Below, piece after piece: positions 38,201-53,200 of a DNA stretch of 64,000 nucleotides. Made by a program: the position numbers and the translations under genes. Within the stretch, counting starts at the first letter, position 1. Every line of letters starts with the position of its first letter. The notes beneath the pieces were generated by a model. The model worked only from the letters and a program-made list of their open reading frames with translations, was not told the DNA's origin and searched no databases. This DNA is from Epiperipatus broadwayi (Eukaryota; Onychophora; Udeonychophora; Euonychophora; Peripatidae), in the NCBI GenBank assembly GCA_028023455.1, contig JAQFVV010012418.1, positions 9,235,244 through 9,299,243 of the forward strand, in the 5' to 3' direction.

Positions 38201-41200
38201 TAGAAAATAAGTGTATTCTATTATCTGTAAAAAATCATGTGTGATTATGTTTTACTGTTATGTATTTATATATATATGAATGCATGTGTGTGTATATATA
38301 AATGTATTGGCTTTTTTTTTTTTTTTTAGGAGAGCAAAGAGTTGCTCAGGCCCATAAGGTTCAAGTTGACAAAAATTTGTATGATCAAAATAAAGGATTT
38401 TTTTCCAACCATGAAAAACAATTAATATTTATGGGAGGCATGGATGATTATTCTTGGGCTAGAGCAATGGCAGTTACTGAGGCATTTGATTTATCAAACT
38501 TTAATACAATTTGTGATCTTGGAGGTATTATTTGTTATACATAAAAATGTACAACTTAGTATTTATGGTAGTTATTAATTTATGTAAGGTTTGAAATGAT
38601 ATTATAACTGTCTCTCCATACATTCAATATTACATAATAAATTTGAGTACAATCAGAAAAAATAGAAATATGAGATAACATATTCATTCTTTATAACTAA
38701 AATATAGTGTATAAATCTAATTAAATGATAATGCTCTGAACAATGTTTAAATGTGGCTAATAGATAGGTAAACCTCTAGTATATATGTGATAAGTCTAGG
38801 ATGTAGCTGAAATATAGAACAATCTGTTTTTTTTTTTACTTTAAATGAATGCTGATTTTAAATTTTTAATCTACAAGAGAGTGTATATATATTTGGCTTG
38901 ATCACATAAGCTATCAATTGGATAAACTTGCAAAATATATAATTTATATCTGTAACCTAAGAAAATTTTCACATCAACATATATATATGTGTGTGTGTAT
39001 AAAAAATGAAAATTAAAAGATTATACCGATATAAATAGAGATAACTTGACCTTTTGATTTTGTCAGAAAATCATCAATTACTAATTAATAATCTTCCTGT
39101 GGCTAAACATATTTTCTTTGTTAATTTATAATAGGTCTTACATTTTAACTTTATTAAAAAAAAGTCATATTTTACTTCAAGTTTTTTTTATAAAGATATA
39201 TATATATTGATGAACATGCTTTAATCTACTCCACCCTCCAACTCTTCAGCCATCAATACCATTGAAAATCTGATGAAGCTATATTATACCCATCTTTCTT
39301 CAGTGTATTTAAATATACAAGGTCCTATACTTGAGGGGTCAGAGAGACTTAAAGTCAACATGGGCATGACAATAATATTGGCGCCATTGAAGGATTTGGG
39401 TGTTCCATTATATATATATAACAAGGTCTTTTATGATTATATGATGAAAATAAAATCTTATTTGGATTATGCTGTGGACCCGTTTTTTTAATTTTTCCAA
39501 GGTTTTAATGAAATAACATTCATACTTGTTAAGGATTATATTGTAATAAAGAATTGCTTTTTCTCAAGTAACAATTAGATTTGTGTGTGAATTAAAGAAC
39601 ATTCATTATTATATCTTTATTAAATGATTGTTCAATATTAATAGAAGGTGGATTAACAAACATTTTTTTTACTTCTTTCTGTTTTACAATCAGTTTGTTT
39701 TTTAAAATTGGATTTTAGAAGAAAAAGACAAAATAATGTTTCCATAATGCTGAAATACATCGTACTTCTTCACATCTGTTTAAACTGTTTGGCCTTTTCA
39801 AAATTTCAGTGGACTTTCTCATAGTTCTTAAATAAAAATTTTCCAAAGTGGCTAGTATTTTAGCATTATCAAAGTCAGGAATGTGACCAATTTCTAAAAA
39901 TGCAATGTCAAAGATGATGTAATTAACTTTTGATTAAAAGCACTTTTATGTTCCTAACTCTGATACCAATATGTCTATTTGATTGACCTACATACCTTTT
40001 TAAACATTGTGAATATAAAATTTCAAAGATGCACTAAAGTTCTAAAAGTATTCAATCTTCAGACTTGTGTGTGTGTGTAGCTAGATAAAGATGGAGTGAC
40101 AGAGAGAGATATGCATATGTGTAATAATTTATTTACCAGGGTGCCAAATTGTAACTATATCCAACAGCTGTTATGCCAATTCAAGATTATCACCACTCGA
40201 TAAGTCCGCAAGGGAAGTAAGTTATCAAAATATATATATATTATAACGTTTTCCGTTTTGTTAGGCCTCTACATGCTAATATAAACTGCGCGCGAGTTGA
40301 TCAAGCTATATCAAAAAAGAAGAAAGTTGTATCTCTATTCTAAAAACATAGCTACATTTCCTGATCAACTCAGCCTATTAATTGTTGAGAATTATGCTAT
40401 CGATGAAATCAGCTTTTAATTTATTTAATATGGGTGCCAGAACCTTTAATTCTAAAGAGTCCGCTGACTTCGTCATATAACGTCTTGCAAATAAAAAAGG
40501 AAAATACTTTTAAACTAATAGATATTGCATCATACCGTAACGAGAATTATTTTTTTAAGATTATTCCTGGGCTTATTCAAACATATTGGCAAAGGTAAAT
40601 TACGTTTTTAAATCTTATTAAACTAATAATAAATTTAATAATAAAAAATAATAACTATTATAAATAACACACAAATGAAAATTTGATATTAGAAATATTT
40701 TTTTATTATAACAGACCAAAAATCTGTTTAAGTTAAAATGAGAATTCCTAATAAGTAAATTAGAGAGAACACATATAATTCAGATGTGAAATATTAATGA
40801 AAGAAATAACAGTTAAACAATTAAAAAGTTCTTGGTTAAATAAGAGTCTCTTGATCAATTAAATTAAAGTCACTATCGGGATCCTTTTATACGTATATTT
40901 TTAGGAATTGTTTGCGAACACTTAAATTTGTCACAATCAGGATAATGAAGCATAACTTACTGGTAAGTTTTAACGAATTCACGATGGTTGTAGATAACTA
41001 TGCATAGTTTTTCGGGGTTAAATTGAGCTCACGGCCTTTGATTATTAGTTGATCTTGGTGCTGGTTCCATAGGCTAGTCGCGTAAGCTTCTCTGGTGTCC
41101 ATCGGTACCGATGTCAGCTAAAGCTCCAGTCTACTCTCGTATGAATAACTTTTTCATTGTAGAGTGGTCTGGATTCTTTAATCCAAAACCAACCAAAAGA

Positions 41201-44200
41201 ATATCAGCTAAACCAAGATGTTCCTCCAACTGAATCCCTCCTTTTTATACCAGAGGTCCAGTTTTCAGACTTCTGTGCATGCTATTATCATGGCGTTTTT
41301 TGGTTCATAATCTTGTAGATTCTTTATAAAATTTACGTTATAAAGTCTTTATTTTTTTCAGCATAATTCTGCCATCTTTAATTAGTTGAAATATTTTTAC
41401 TTTCTCTTATCTAGATTGGTAATTTGTGTCTTTTGTTCTCTCCAATTCTAACTTTTATTTCTAATTACATAAAAAAAATACGAAAGAATAATTTAACTTT
41501 CATTGTACGTTATTTTTTTTTTTTAAAAAAAAAATTAGTCAAAAAAAAAAATCTAAATTTACTTTTATTTTTTTAGCTTTTACCAAATGCCAATATATTT
41601 GCAACGTATATAATTAAACGTTACAATATATTTAAGTTATAAATAGTATGTTTAGTTCTCATCTTGAATGCAGTAATTATTAGATAGATGAATTAAATGA
41701 CAAATTATTGAAAGCTAAAAAAAAAAAAACTCTCCACCACAGACTCACAGATAAGTCATATGAAATCAACGCAGCTGTATGATCTCTCGTGGCAGCTACG
41801 ACGATTTCCACTCCCTATTGTTTATGTTTAGCTTGGTGTGAATGGTTTGGTAATACAGGCTGAGAACCTCGGGAATCAGACCAACAAGAAATATTAAAAA
41901 GTCTTACTACCCAAATAAAGAAGAGAGGTCCCCCCCCCCAATGTATTAATTACCTTTTTATTCTCCACATAGACCAATTAATTTCTTTTAAATGTTTATG
42001 TTTTTGCCGTCACATCTCTACCACTGAGCATGGTTTTCCACAATGCTATCTCTCAGGCACATACACAGAAGTGGAATGTGTAATATTATTAACTCAATAA
42101 ACTCTTTAATATTATAGTATATTGGCAATAATAACCTCATCATTTAAAAATTTATGATTGGGAAATCTCTCGTTCTCAGGGTCTTGATTTATAGTGTGAA
42201 GCTTCAATTAACCACTTTCAGATTTATTGCAGACCACTGAACACTATTCCAGTGAATTTAAGTCGAATAGACATATACTTATTCTGGAAGCTAATGTCTA
42301 TTTTCAACCCAGGACAATAATAAACATTAAAAACTAAACGGTTACTTAAAATGAAATATTTATTTCATTGCATTTGGATTAGATTTTCATTGACTGGGAA
42401 TGCCTTCAAATACCAGAGTGGAAAAGGAATTTGATATCCACTCATGCCATTAGTCATAGGACTTAATAAACTAAAGATTAAATTTTAAATTAAATTCTTC
42501 TTTTAGATGTTTGCCATATGATCATTATAATTTTAAATATGAATAAATATTTTAGGAGATTAATTCTCAAATCTCAACAAATGAATAATAAAATAAAATA
42601 AAAAAACAATATTAATTTAGTAGTAATATTTAATAAGAATATTTCATGATACATCTGTACCAGAAAGCATGGAATATTTTCTAAAATTTTTCTGTATCAG
42701 ATTTCTGAAATCAATGGATACCCAAGCATTAAGACACAACACTAAAGTTTAAATTCAAAACAAAATATTTATTAACACATTAATAATAACTAATACAGTA
42801 TAAAAACACAAACATTGTAGCGATCCAAATAGCAAAAGAAAATAATGAAATAATAATCATATACCGTATTTATAATGGATCTACATTAGCTATGGATTAC
42901 AAATTCTTTCTGGGCTCATCTCATCTAAGATATAGCCCTTGTCCCAACATTGGTACTCATATTCTAGTACTGGGATAAATAACTCCTATATTATAAATTG
43001 TTAAATTAACTGTTTTGACCCACGTCTTAGTTTAAGACATTAATTATTTTCTTTGCTGAAGCAGAGGTCCATAAGTACTAATATTATGTTAAGTATAATC
43101 ATTATTAGAACAGTTTACTTTAAGCCCTTACCAAATTAAATCAATGTTTCTTTTCTCTCCAATAAGGAGTTCACATATCTTAGAAATTACTCTAATGTTT
43201 GGTATTTAAACCTACACTAATTTTATAAGCTATTACTCCATAAACTTAATGCTTAACTTCTATTATATAATCGAATAATAATTTAAGATGTTACATTCAT
43301 GCACCCACACTTGTATTGCATACTATGTCCCCAATATGAGTTTCTCTAGCATTGTCTTACCAGTCTAGTGATGACTTGCTTCAGCATAGGCTGGATGTAA
43401 TGTGAATTCCTTGTCTGGGTTTGAATTATTAACTTTAATTTTGGAATAATTATCAGTTCGAGAAAAAGCTGCGAGCTAATCTCAGCTACACTATACATCA
43501 ATTTCTGAAATATGTTTTACTCATAATTCCCTAAAGCAAATAACTAGTCTCAACTAATGCATAATGACCTGACAAAACAGTAAACAATATTTAATTCAAT
43601 CCGTGGTGATAATGATAATATGCTTGCAAGAGAAAATAAATCAAGAAACAACATCTTGGTGATAGCATAAACCTAAATATGCCTTCTACATGAGGATGTA
43701 AGATATGTGAGGACCTTGTCACTACACATATAGGAAAGGGTATGCTAAATCACCACTTACTACAACTGCATAAAATATATATCTTACGAAGCAAACTAAT
43801 AATGGAGTTGTGAAAATATCCTCAATCTCCAAATACCTTTAAATTTAAATACATTTAATCATGAGAGAACTATGCTCTATCTCAACCTTCAAGATGGCGA
43901 GAAATTACCATACCTCAAACAAACAAAGGTCATTTGCACTCTCATTTAACCTAAGGGTATAATATTATTGATGTATGAACCGAAAATTTTAAACTAATCT
44001 AACATGACTTAAGAGTAAATTTTCATTAAAGCATTAATACTATAGACCAAGAAATGGGCATTATTTAATTTAGACACATCTTATCTTAATTCAATCACTC
44101 TTTAGAGCATTGCAAACAAATACATAAAATATATATAATTTCAGATTTTTCTTCACTATTAATAATTATGTAAGGTTTAATACACTTGACGTATATAGTG

Positions 44201-47200
44201 AAATTAAATTCATAAAAAATACACTAATATTTCTTAAGGCTAAGTGCTTTCAGAGCATTCGATTCCATATTCATAGCCTCCAAATCTAATAATTTATGCA
44301 AATCTATGCAAGCTCATTTATATTGTCCATCTCTTTGATATAGAAAAGCATGTAACCTTCCTGTTTATTGCCTTCAAGTCTCTTGCTATATACCATGCTT
44401 CTTTCACCTTCCTTTAGATGTCATTTCTCTCAGTGGAAACTATTTCAGTACATGCAGGTTCAAATTCATGATTAGCCTCTTTTTGGTGGTCTACAAATAC
44501 TGAGCTGCCCTCATTTCTGTTTAATACTCTTTTGTATAAGTATTTGTGTTGAGCTACTCTATTGTTCATAGTGGCCCGGGTCTCACCATAGTATGCTGCT
44601 CTGCAGTTAGCCTGAGGGCATGTCATTTTGTACACCACATGTGGAATAGTTTGTATATCAATCTTATCCTTAGAGTTGTTAATAATTTTATTAGTGTTAG
44701 GAGGGGTTCGAAAACTTACTGTGAATTCATTCTGTAATTTTTTTGACTAGTTCTTTTGCAATATTAGGTATATATGGCAGACATATAAGTTGTTTTTTGT
44801 CCTTTCTTGGTTTATTTATGTTTTCATAAAATGTTTTGATTCTTTTATTGATGGTTATAAAATCGTAACCAACCTTCAAGCGTATTAAACCTTACATAAA
44901 ATATATATGTGAACCAATAAGCATTCAAATATTAATTTCAAAAACCATTAGCATAGCAATGTTTGTAAACCTCTTTCGCTCTCTCTTTTCAAGCATTCCA
45001 TAAAATGTATGGGCTAAAATGATTAAATAATGAATAAATTAGGTTTCTGTTCTAACTGAAACTTAATATCAGGTCAATATTTTAAAACCTAATTAAGAAC
45101 ATATAATAAATGAAATTGAATACATAGCATAAAAAATATATAATAATAAAAGGAAATTTTTTACTTATAAAGTCTTTTCAGCACACTGCACCATCTGTGA
45201 CTGTTCTCCCTTTGAAAGTTTATCTATGTTTCAATATACATTTTTATCCTAAGAAAGTCGATACATAGCCATGGCTTAGCAAATTTAAAGTATCCGAGTT
45301 GCAATTTTATTTGTGACAAAACGAATTTGAGATGCATATTTAAGAATATAGTTACATTACTTGTCAGGATCCTGGCTCATTTATTAATTCATCATAGAAA
45401 ATTATACATTTGCAATTATTTATCTCATAGTTACTGATTAGTAGGATTTAATTCCTCACTCTTTACGAGTCAATAGTTTCCTGGGTTATTCCTTTTCTTC
45501 ATTACATTTTACCAATTCAAATAAAATATTTAGCTTAGACTTGATGCTCACTACTGCACATTTATAATATCTTTCATTAAATCTTTCATCCAATATTTCT
45601 TCCTTTCTTACTTCTATTTCGGTTATTCTGACAGGTATTCTAAAATTTGCTGTTAAAAATATTTTCATACAAGAACATAAAGTTTTCTCTGATAAAAGCA
45701 ATTAATAATAAGAATATACTGCTCAGATTTGAATTGTTTTTATCATCAATATAACACATATGCATAATTAAAACCATTTTCTTTCAGTCTTCTCCTATGC
45801 TTTATTAAACACATACATCTAAGTATCATACAGGAAACATTTTTGACAGAATAAATATCAATAAAAGTTTTTACCTGAAATATCTTGTTCCAGGAATATT
45901 GGAATATCTGGGTGAGATGCATTGCATTAGGCATGATTTAGTAACTTTTGTTATGAAACAATTCAAAACAAAACAACACTCTCCATATAGTAGTGCCATC
46001 TTGTGCTAACATGTGATGTTTAGTGGTTTAACTTTTGTTATGCTGGTGATTTCAGTTATAATTAACTTCTGAAAAAGATCCAATGTGTCTAATTTATAAT
46101 TACACTATACTTTTAAATAATTCATAGGTCAACAGGTGGCAGTTATCAAAGAATATAACTTTGCCAAGTAAAAAAAAAATGAAGCAGAAAATTTAATTAT
46201 GTGCAAACCTGTCACGAACAATATTGAGAAGCCCCCTCCTCCAATGTATTGTCCCTTTTATAAACTTTGATTGTCCATCATCCCCTGATCTACCTACTTA
46301 ATCTTTGACCCTTGGTATTAAGCACTAATTAGCTTACAAAATATAATTTTGACAATAATTATTCACAATGTGGCCTACCCCATGTAGTGTGCTTGAGGTT
46401 TTCACACTAGAAGTTAAGACAAAAATGTCAGAATAAATTGAAAGAAAAATTTTCCAATTAAAGAATAGACTACATTTTGATTTAATTTATGAATGAATAT
46501 AATTATCAATTTACTCAAAACTGATATCAAATAACTGTTCTCACAATCCACTTTCCAACGATATATTGCATGATACATAAAAATTTGGAATTGTTTCTAT
46601 AATTAAAATGTTTATATATCACATGCACATTTACTAATAATCTTCACTATCTGCTTGTAACAAATTTCAAATTGTCTTAAACCTATTTCATAGGTTTTTT
46701 AATTTTTTTTTATAGCTATCCCACTAAATTAAATATTAAATGAGTACTATTACAAGCAAGTTAAATTTCCTGACCTTTTCATATATTAACTTTCATTTTT
46801 CAAATAATATTATTTGTCCAATTCAACACTTAAACCTTTATAAGTGAATGTATTCACAAGTTTGCTGTACATAGGAGCTTTATCTTCTTTTACACACTTA
46901 TACATTAGATTTTTTCAATTAACTACAGATATAATTTTATTTATATGTCAGACAACCGCTAAACAAATTTTTAATTTCTTAAAAAAAAAATCTATTCCAA
47001 GTTTCATTTGATCTGAAATTCTTCTTCGATGAACCCTCAACTCATCGATCTTTGGTTTCTTTGGCCAAAACCAAAGGTCGCAATCCCCCTTCCATACAAA
47101 AATTTTTTTTTTTAGAATTTACAATCTAGTTACAAATTCATTTAAATACATACAATTTTGCATCACTTATTTCAGGGCCTTTAATGTCATCTGTCTAATA

Positions 47201-50200
47201 ATTTACTTTAATTCTGATGGAATAGATCTTAAACTGCATGCATTATAGGTACCCCGAATTTCCTCCAGGGTAGAAAGCAGGAAAGCATTCTCTCCTATTT
47301 GGTCACTTATTTCATATGGGCTCTCATACAAGTTTAAAAATTTTCTAAAAATATTTCTTTGGGGATTACTTACATGAGGTGTTTAAACTAGGACAAAGTC
47401 ATGAATTATGAAGGGATGTGGACCAGTTTTGGACTGTTTTACATGTTTATCTCCCTGTGGAGATTAATTTTAGCTTTCTCTAGATCTCATTCTCTACAAT
47501 AACAGGTAGGGGGGACTTGATAAATATTGGTTCAGATTTTCCCAAGTGTAAACAAATCAGGGTGAACTTAGTTGCTTCATTTATAGTAATATTAATGTAA
47601 TGAACTACTTGAGGCAATTTATGAACCCACTGTCTATGGCTTTCTTTTAAATAGACCCTAAATAATTTCCCTAACTCTCATTATCTGCTCACATGGATTA
47701 GATTGAGGATTTCTGATGGAATTCATAATGTGTTTAACATTATTCCTTCAACTCCATCTATTCCAAGTGTCAGATATGAAGGCTGTAGCATGATTCATTA
47801 AAATGACAGCATGTTTGCCTAGTAATGGGATTTGGTTTGTCTGTTAAGATTGGCTGTAAAACTCCAGCATATGATCTACCACTATGTTTAGTTTTGAGAC
47901 AAATCTCACATGTTTTAAGTTTACTAATTACAGTCTCAATCATCCAAGCCCAGTAAAAATATTTTTGGAGAACATATTCTATTTTCTGCCCCCCCCCCAT
48001 AATGGCCATACTGACAGTGTACATAATAAATTAGCTTATTTATAAGACAAGGGAGAACTACTACTCTCCAAGAACTATCAGACTTGCGTATCCACTTTCT
48101 TCATAAATATCCCATTCTTAAACTTGTACTGACTCTTTATTCTAGTTGTAAACTTGTCTCAGTACTCAGATCACCTGGTTAGCCAAAATGTCTATGATTC
48201 TTTTTAAGCTTCTAACTTGCACTTGTAAATTTGCCAATTCCCTGTAATCTTTTAGAATGGACTCTTCCAATGCAATCTCAATGTTAATAATCGCTACATT
48301 ATCAGCATGGGGGTGGGCACAAACTACTTCAACTGGGTGCCTACTTAGTATGTCAGCTACCACATTATTTTTACCTTCACAATAAATAAATTTGATAGTC
48401 AGACTGCTGGAGGTATAGACTCCATCTGATCAACTGCTCATTGCTTTTTTTCATGTGTCAAAACATCGGCCGGGAAGCAAACCTAGGACAACTGCTTGTA
48501 AGGCAGCTGTGAGACTGTGGTGATGAGACAGAAATTGAATGTACATTAACTGTTCATCTGTTTTTATTCATTTTAAGTCATTTAAATTATTTAATTCTTT
48601 GAACAACTCTTTAATTGTATTTGGCCTGCCACATACAAAAATATCATCAACATATCAATAATATATAGTAATATTTTTTTGATAACATTCCTTTTTTAGA
48701 ATATTTTCTTCATATGTAAAAATTACAAAATTACATATTTGCACAACAGTAGGTAAACTCATTGGCCAGCCATTACCCATTTTATAAAAATGCTTCTTAA
48801 AAACTGCATAAACATTTTTATCGATAAAGCTTAATGTTTCAGTTATAAATTTTATTATTTTTATGTTAACATTTTTTAAACTTAACCCATTTGAAATACT
48901 TTCAATAGACATTATTCGATCAATTGATCCATACATTTCACTTACATCTAGACTACATATTACATTATTAACATCAATTATAACATAGATTTTACTAACA
49001 AAATTAAATGATGAACATATTGTATATTTACAAAACCCAAAAATTTCTTGTAGCATTTTCTCCATTAAACAACTTATTTCATAATAAAATTTCTTAAGCA
49101 TAATTAAGTGTGATTTAAAAGTTTGTAAAGATTTAATAAAAAGAGTAAAGGAAAAAAAATTTAATTATAAAATGAATTATGATTGGAACATACAAATATC
49201 TAAGTTTAAAAATTTTACATCTGATAATAAATTAATTTTTATAAAAGAAGATAAAGGACTAAGAATGTGTTTATTATTATTAATATTTTTTATCATAGAA
49301 AAAAATGTGTTTATTACTAAAATATGATTATGAAGACAAAGTTATTACTTAAATGAATAATCTTAATTTTATGAAAATTGATAAAGTAAATATAGGAAAT
49401 TTACATATTAAATTTATTAATAACATTTAAAAAAAGCTAACAATATGCCCCAAGATTTTTCAAATATTAATAACATTTAAAAAAAGCTAACAATATGCCC
49501 CAAGATTTTTCAAATATAAAACTGCATAAAGAGAATGAACCATTACATTTAATGGTTGATTTGGGGGGAGTGTTTTATTATGAAATGTCATTTAATTGAA
49601 AAAAGGCTACAAGAAATTCTTGGTTTTGGTAAATATACAATATGTTCATCATTTGATTTTGTTAGTAAAATCTGTAATGTTATGATTGATGTTAATGATG
49701 TAATATGTACTCTAAATGTAAGTGAAATGTATGGATCAATTGATCGAATAGCGTCTATTGAAATTATTTCAAATGCATTGAGTTTAAAAAATGTTAACGT
49801 GAAAATAATAAAATTTATAATTAAAACATTAAGTTTTATTGACAAAAATATTTATGCAGTTTTTAAGAAGGATTTTTATAAAATGGGTAATGGTTGGCCA
49901 ATGGGTTTATCTACAGTTGCTCTTTTATGTAATATTGTAATTTTTACATATGAAGAAAATATTCCAAAAAAGGAACATTACTCAAGAAACACTACTGTAT
50001 ATTATTGATATGTTAAAGATGTTTTTGTATGTGGCAGGTCAAATCTAATTAAAGAGTTGTTCAAAGAATTAAATAATTTAAATGGCTTAAAATGGATAAA
50101 AACAGATGACCATTTAATGTGCGTTCAATTTCTTGATCTTAAAATAACTAAAAATCAATATATGCTGGATTACTGTATGACCATTAAACCAATAGTAAAA

Positions 50201-53200
50201 AAAGGTTATATTCCATATAAATCAAGAGTGCCAATGTCACATAAAATGGCAGATTTGAAGTCTTTCTTATTTAGAAATAATAGTCTTGCAAATATTTATC
50301 AGATAAAGGCAAAAATATTGAAATATATTTGAATGAATTGTTAAATGTTGGTTACAATTATAATCATATATATAATGTTATTAAAGATTTTAATATGAGA
50401 TATAAGAATAAAAATTTTAATAATAATATTGATCCTCCTGTTAATAAAAATAATTTTGATATCAATACCATACATTTCGAATGATCAAGTAAATTTTATA
50501 AGGAAGAATTATAAAGTTATATTTGATATTGCATTTTACACACCTCCTACATTAAACAAATTAGATAAACCTCATTTATAAATAAAAATTGTATCATTTA
50601 TAAATGGATATGTAGATGTGGTAGTGGATACATAGGTGAATCGAGATGTACATTAAAAAAAAGAACTAAAGAGCACTTGCTGTTGTTAAAAAGAGTTCAG
50701 AAATCGAATCAAAATTGCAAAATAGATCATAATGTTTCAGCATTCATTTTTCACAACAATAATTCATGTATTTATTGTTTTAACTTCAATTACAACAAAG
50801 TTAAAATATTGCAAATTGAAAAAAATAACAAAAGAAAAATAAATAAATTATGATAATGTACGAATACCAACATGACTTAATTAACAGGCAGGCTGCAAAC
50901 GTTAAAATCATGGAATTGTGGGAAGGTTAGCCTTTCACAATGTTCGTTGACAAAGACTACAAGGATAGTCGAAAATGCTACTAAGTGGGCACAATTTTTT
51001 AAATGTATCTGATTATTGTATTTATAAATATTCAATTATATAATTACATATATATTGAAAAATAAGTATGTTATCTATACTAAACTTAATGTTCAAGTCC
51101 TTTTTAATAACATTAAGTTTAGTATAGACAATATACTTATATCTGAATATTACATATTTAGCCTATATTTTGCCAATACTTCTTCTATATATTTAAATGA
51201 CTATATTAAGGTCCTATATGTGAGGAGACAGATTGACTTAAAGTCAACATGTGTATGATAATAATATTGGCATCAGTAAGGGTTTTGAACATTCAATCAT
51301 TGCATTTTCAATGATATGAATGCCTGAAGAGTTGGAGCATGGAGAAGATTGAAGCCTTTCCATTAAAGTTTAAAGATTTGCTATCTTAATATAAATTGAG
51401 CATTGATTGTATATAGGTGTGGGAGACAGTGATCTGAACTAAGTGATGAATGCTGGTTCAGCATGAAATACATATATTGGAAATCATTTATCTTTTTCAC
51501 ATATATGTGGTCATGGGTATTGGTTATATAAGATGGAGTGCCTAGCTGTAGGGAGCTTCAAAGTCTGAGTTCAAATCCCTTAATATATATATTATATGAT
51601 AACTCTCCTTATTCACTCTCATTACAATATTCTACCTTATAACTTTACACTACTAATGCCAAACCTATACAGGATAATATAAATTTCTAAACAGTGAAAT
51701 CCACCATTAACTTAGTTAATTAAATTCACTATTATAGGCTTCAAATGTGAATAACACAAATCAACTTAATTCCACATCTACATATGAAATTATTTCAATC
51801 AAACTAAAAGAAAGACACACTGAACATAAAAATCTATATTATTGAAAAAGGGGATCAAACTAATAATCATTACTTATATTTCCTGATTACCATTTTGGTA
51901 TTATTCCCTATAAGAATAAACAAAACTTGTAAATAATAAACAATTTTTATAAAGCCTGAATCACATGAATTCTATGCACCACTTTCTCCACTTCAAAAAA
52001 AGAATACTTTAAAAAATCCTTATAGAGGCATCCACCTACAGTTTTTTTTACAGTATATCACAGGTTCAAGCTCAGTAACAAAAAAACTTTTAAACTCTCA
52101 AAGTGAGTTGTATACAATATAAAAAATAGACAAAACAAAATATATAATGTATGTTTACTATGGAGTAAGATAAGATGATAAATTGAACACCAAATGCCGA
52201 TTCAACTTAGTAAGTAATTTATTATATTAAGTAATAAAACAAAACACACAATCATCATTTAAAATGTAAATGACATATTACAGAAATATAATATTAAGAT
52301 ATGTGAAAAACCCCTATCTTTTTCTTTGAGTTTCATTGAGATATATGGTTATAACACACATATATTATAAAAAAATTAACAAATAATGATAAGAATATTA
52401 ACTTTTAAAAGGTTAACTATTACTGTGCAAAATAAAATATTTAACATTTCATTTATGTACACATACACATATATATGTGTGATTAATAATCAATTGCATT
52501 TACAATGTAGAAGAAAAATTAAGGTCATAACTCGAGAAGGTTTAACAAAAAATTATATTATCCCCATACATGCATACACATGTATACATATCAATTATTT
52601 TATAAATTGTACTATTATATTTAAAAATAAATAAATAAAATCAATGCCATATATTACATAGGTTCAAAATATATACCACCACCACACCTATCAACAACCC
52701 CCCCCCACAAACTCACCACCGCTGCCGCCACCATCACTACCACCACCAACAAATTCAAGGAGAAATGGGATGGTCAAGTTTTTATATGAGAGATGCAAAA
52801 AGTAAAATGAAAATGTTTGGTAGGTTGCAGTTTATGGATAGTAAAAGAATAGCAAAAATAGTGTTCAATTGGGTTATGAGTAAAGGGCAGGTAACAAGAT
52901 GGGTGAGAAAGGTAATGTGATATGCAAAAGATTTGGATAAAAAATTTATAACAGTATACTTGTATAAAAGGTGGGATGATTGTGTTAGGAGGATTGTTGT
53001 GTGTTATAGTGGTGAGGAATGGGATAAAAGAATAGAAGCATTAATAAAAAATAGGGAGTTGGAGAGATGGAGAACTAGTATAGAGGGAAAGAAGAGTTTA
53101 AATATATATAGAACTAAATGGAATATTGGATGCGAGTTAATTTATGATAATAGTAAGGAAAGTAGTTTATTATTTAAGGCTCGAATGGGATCTTTAGCAA

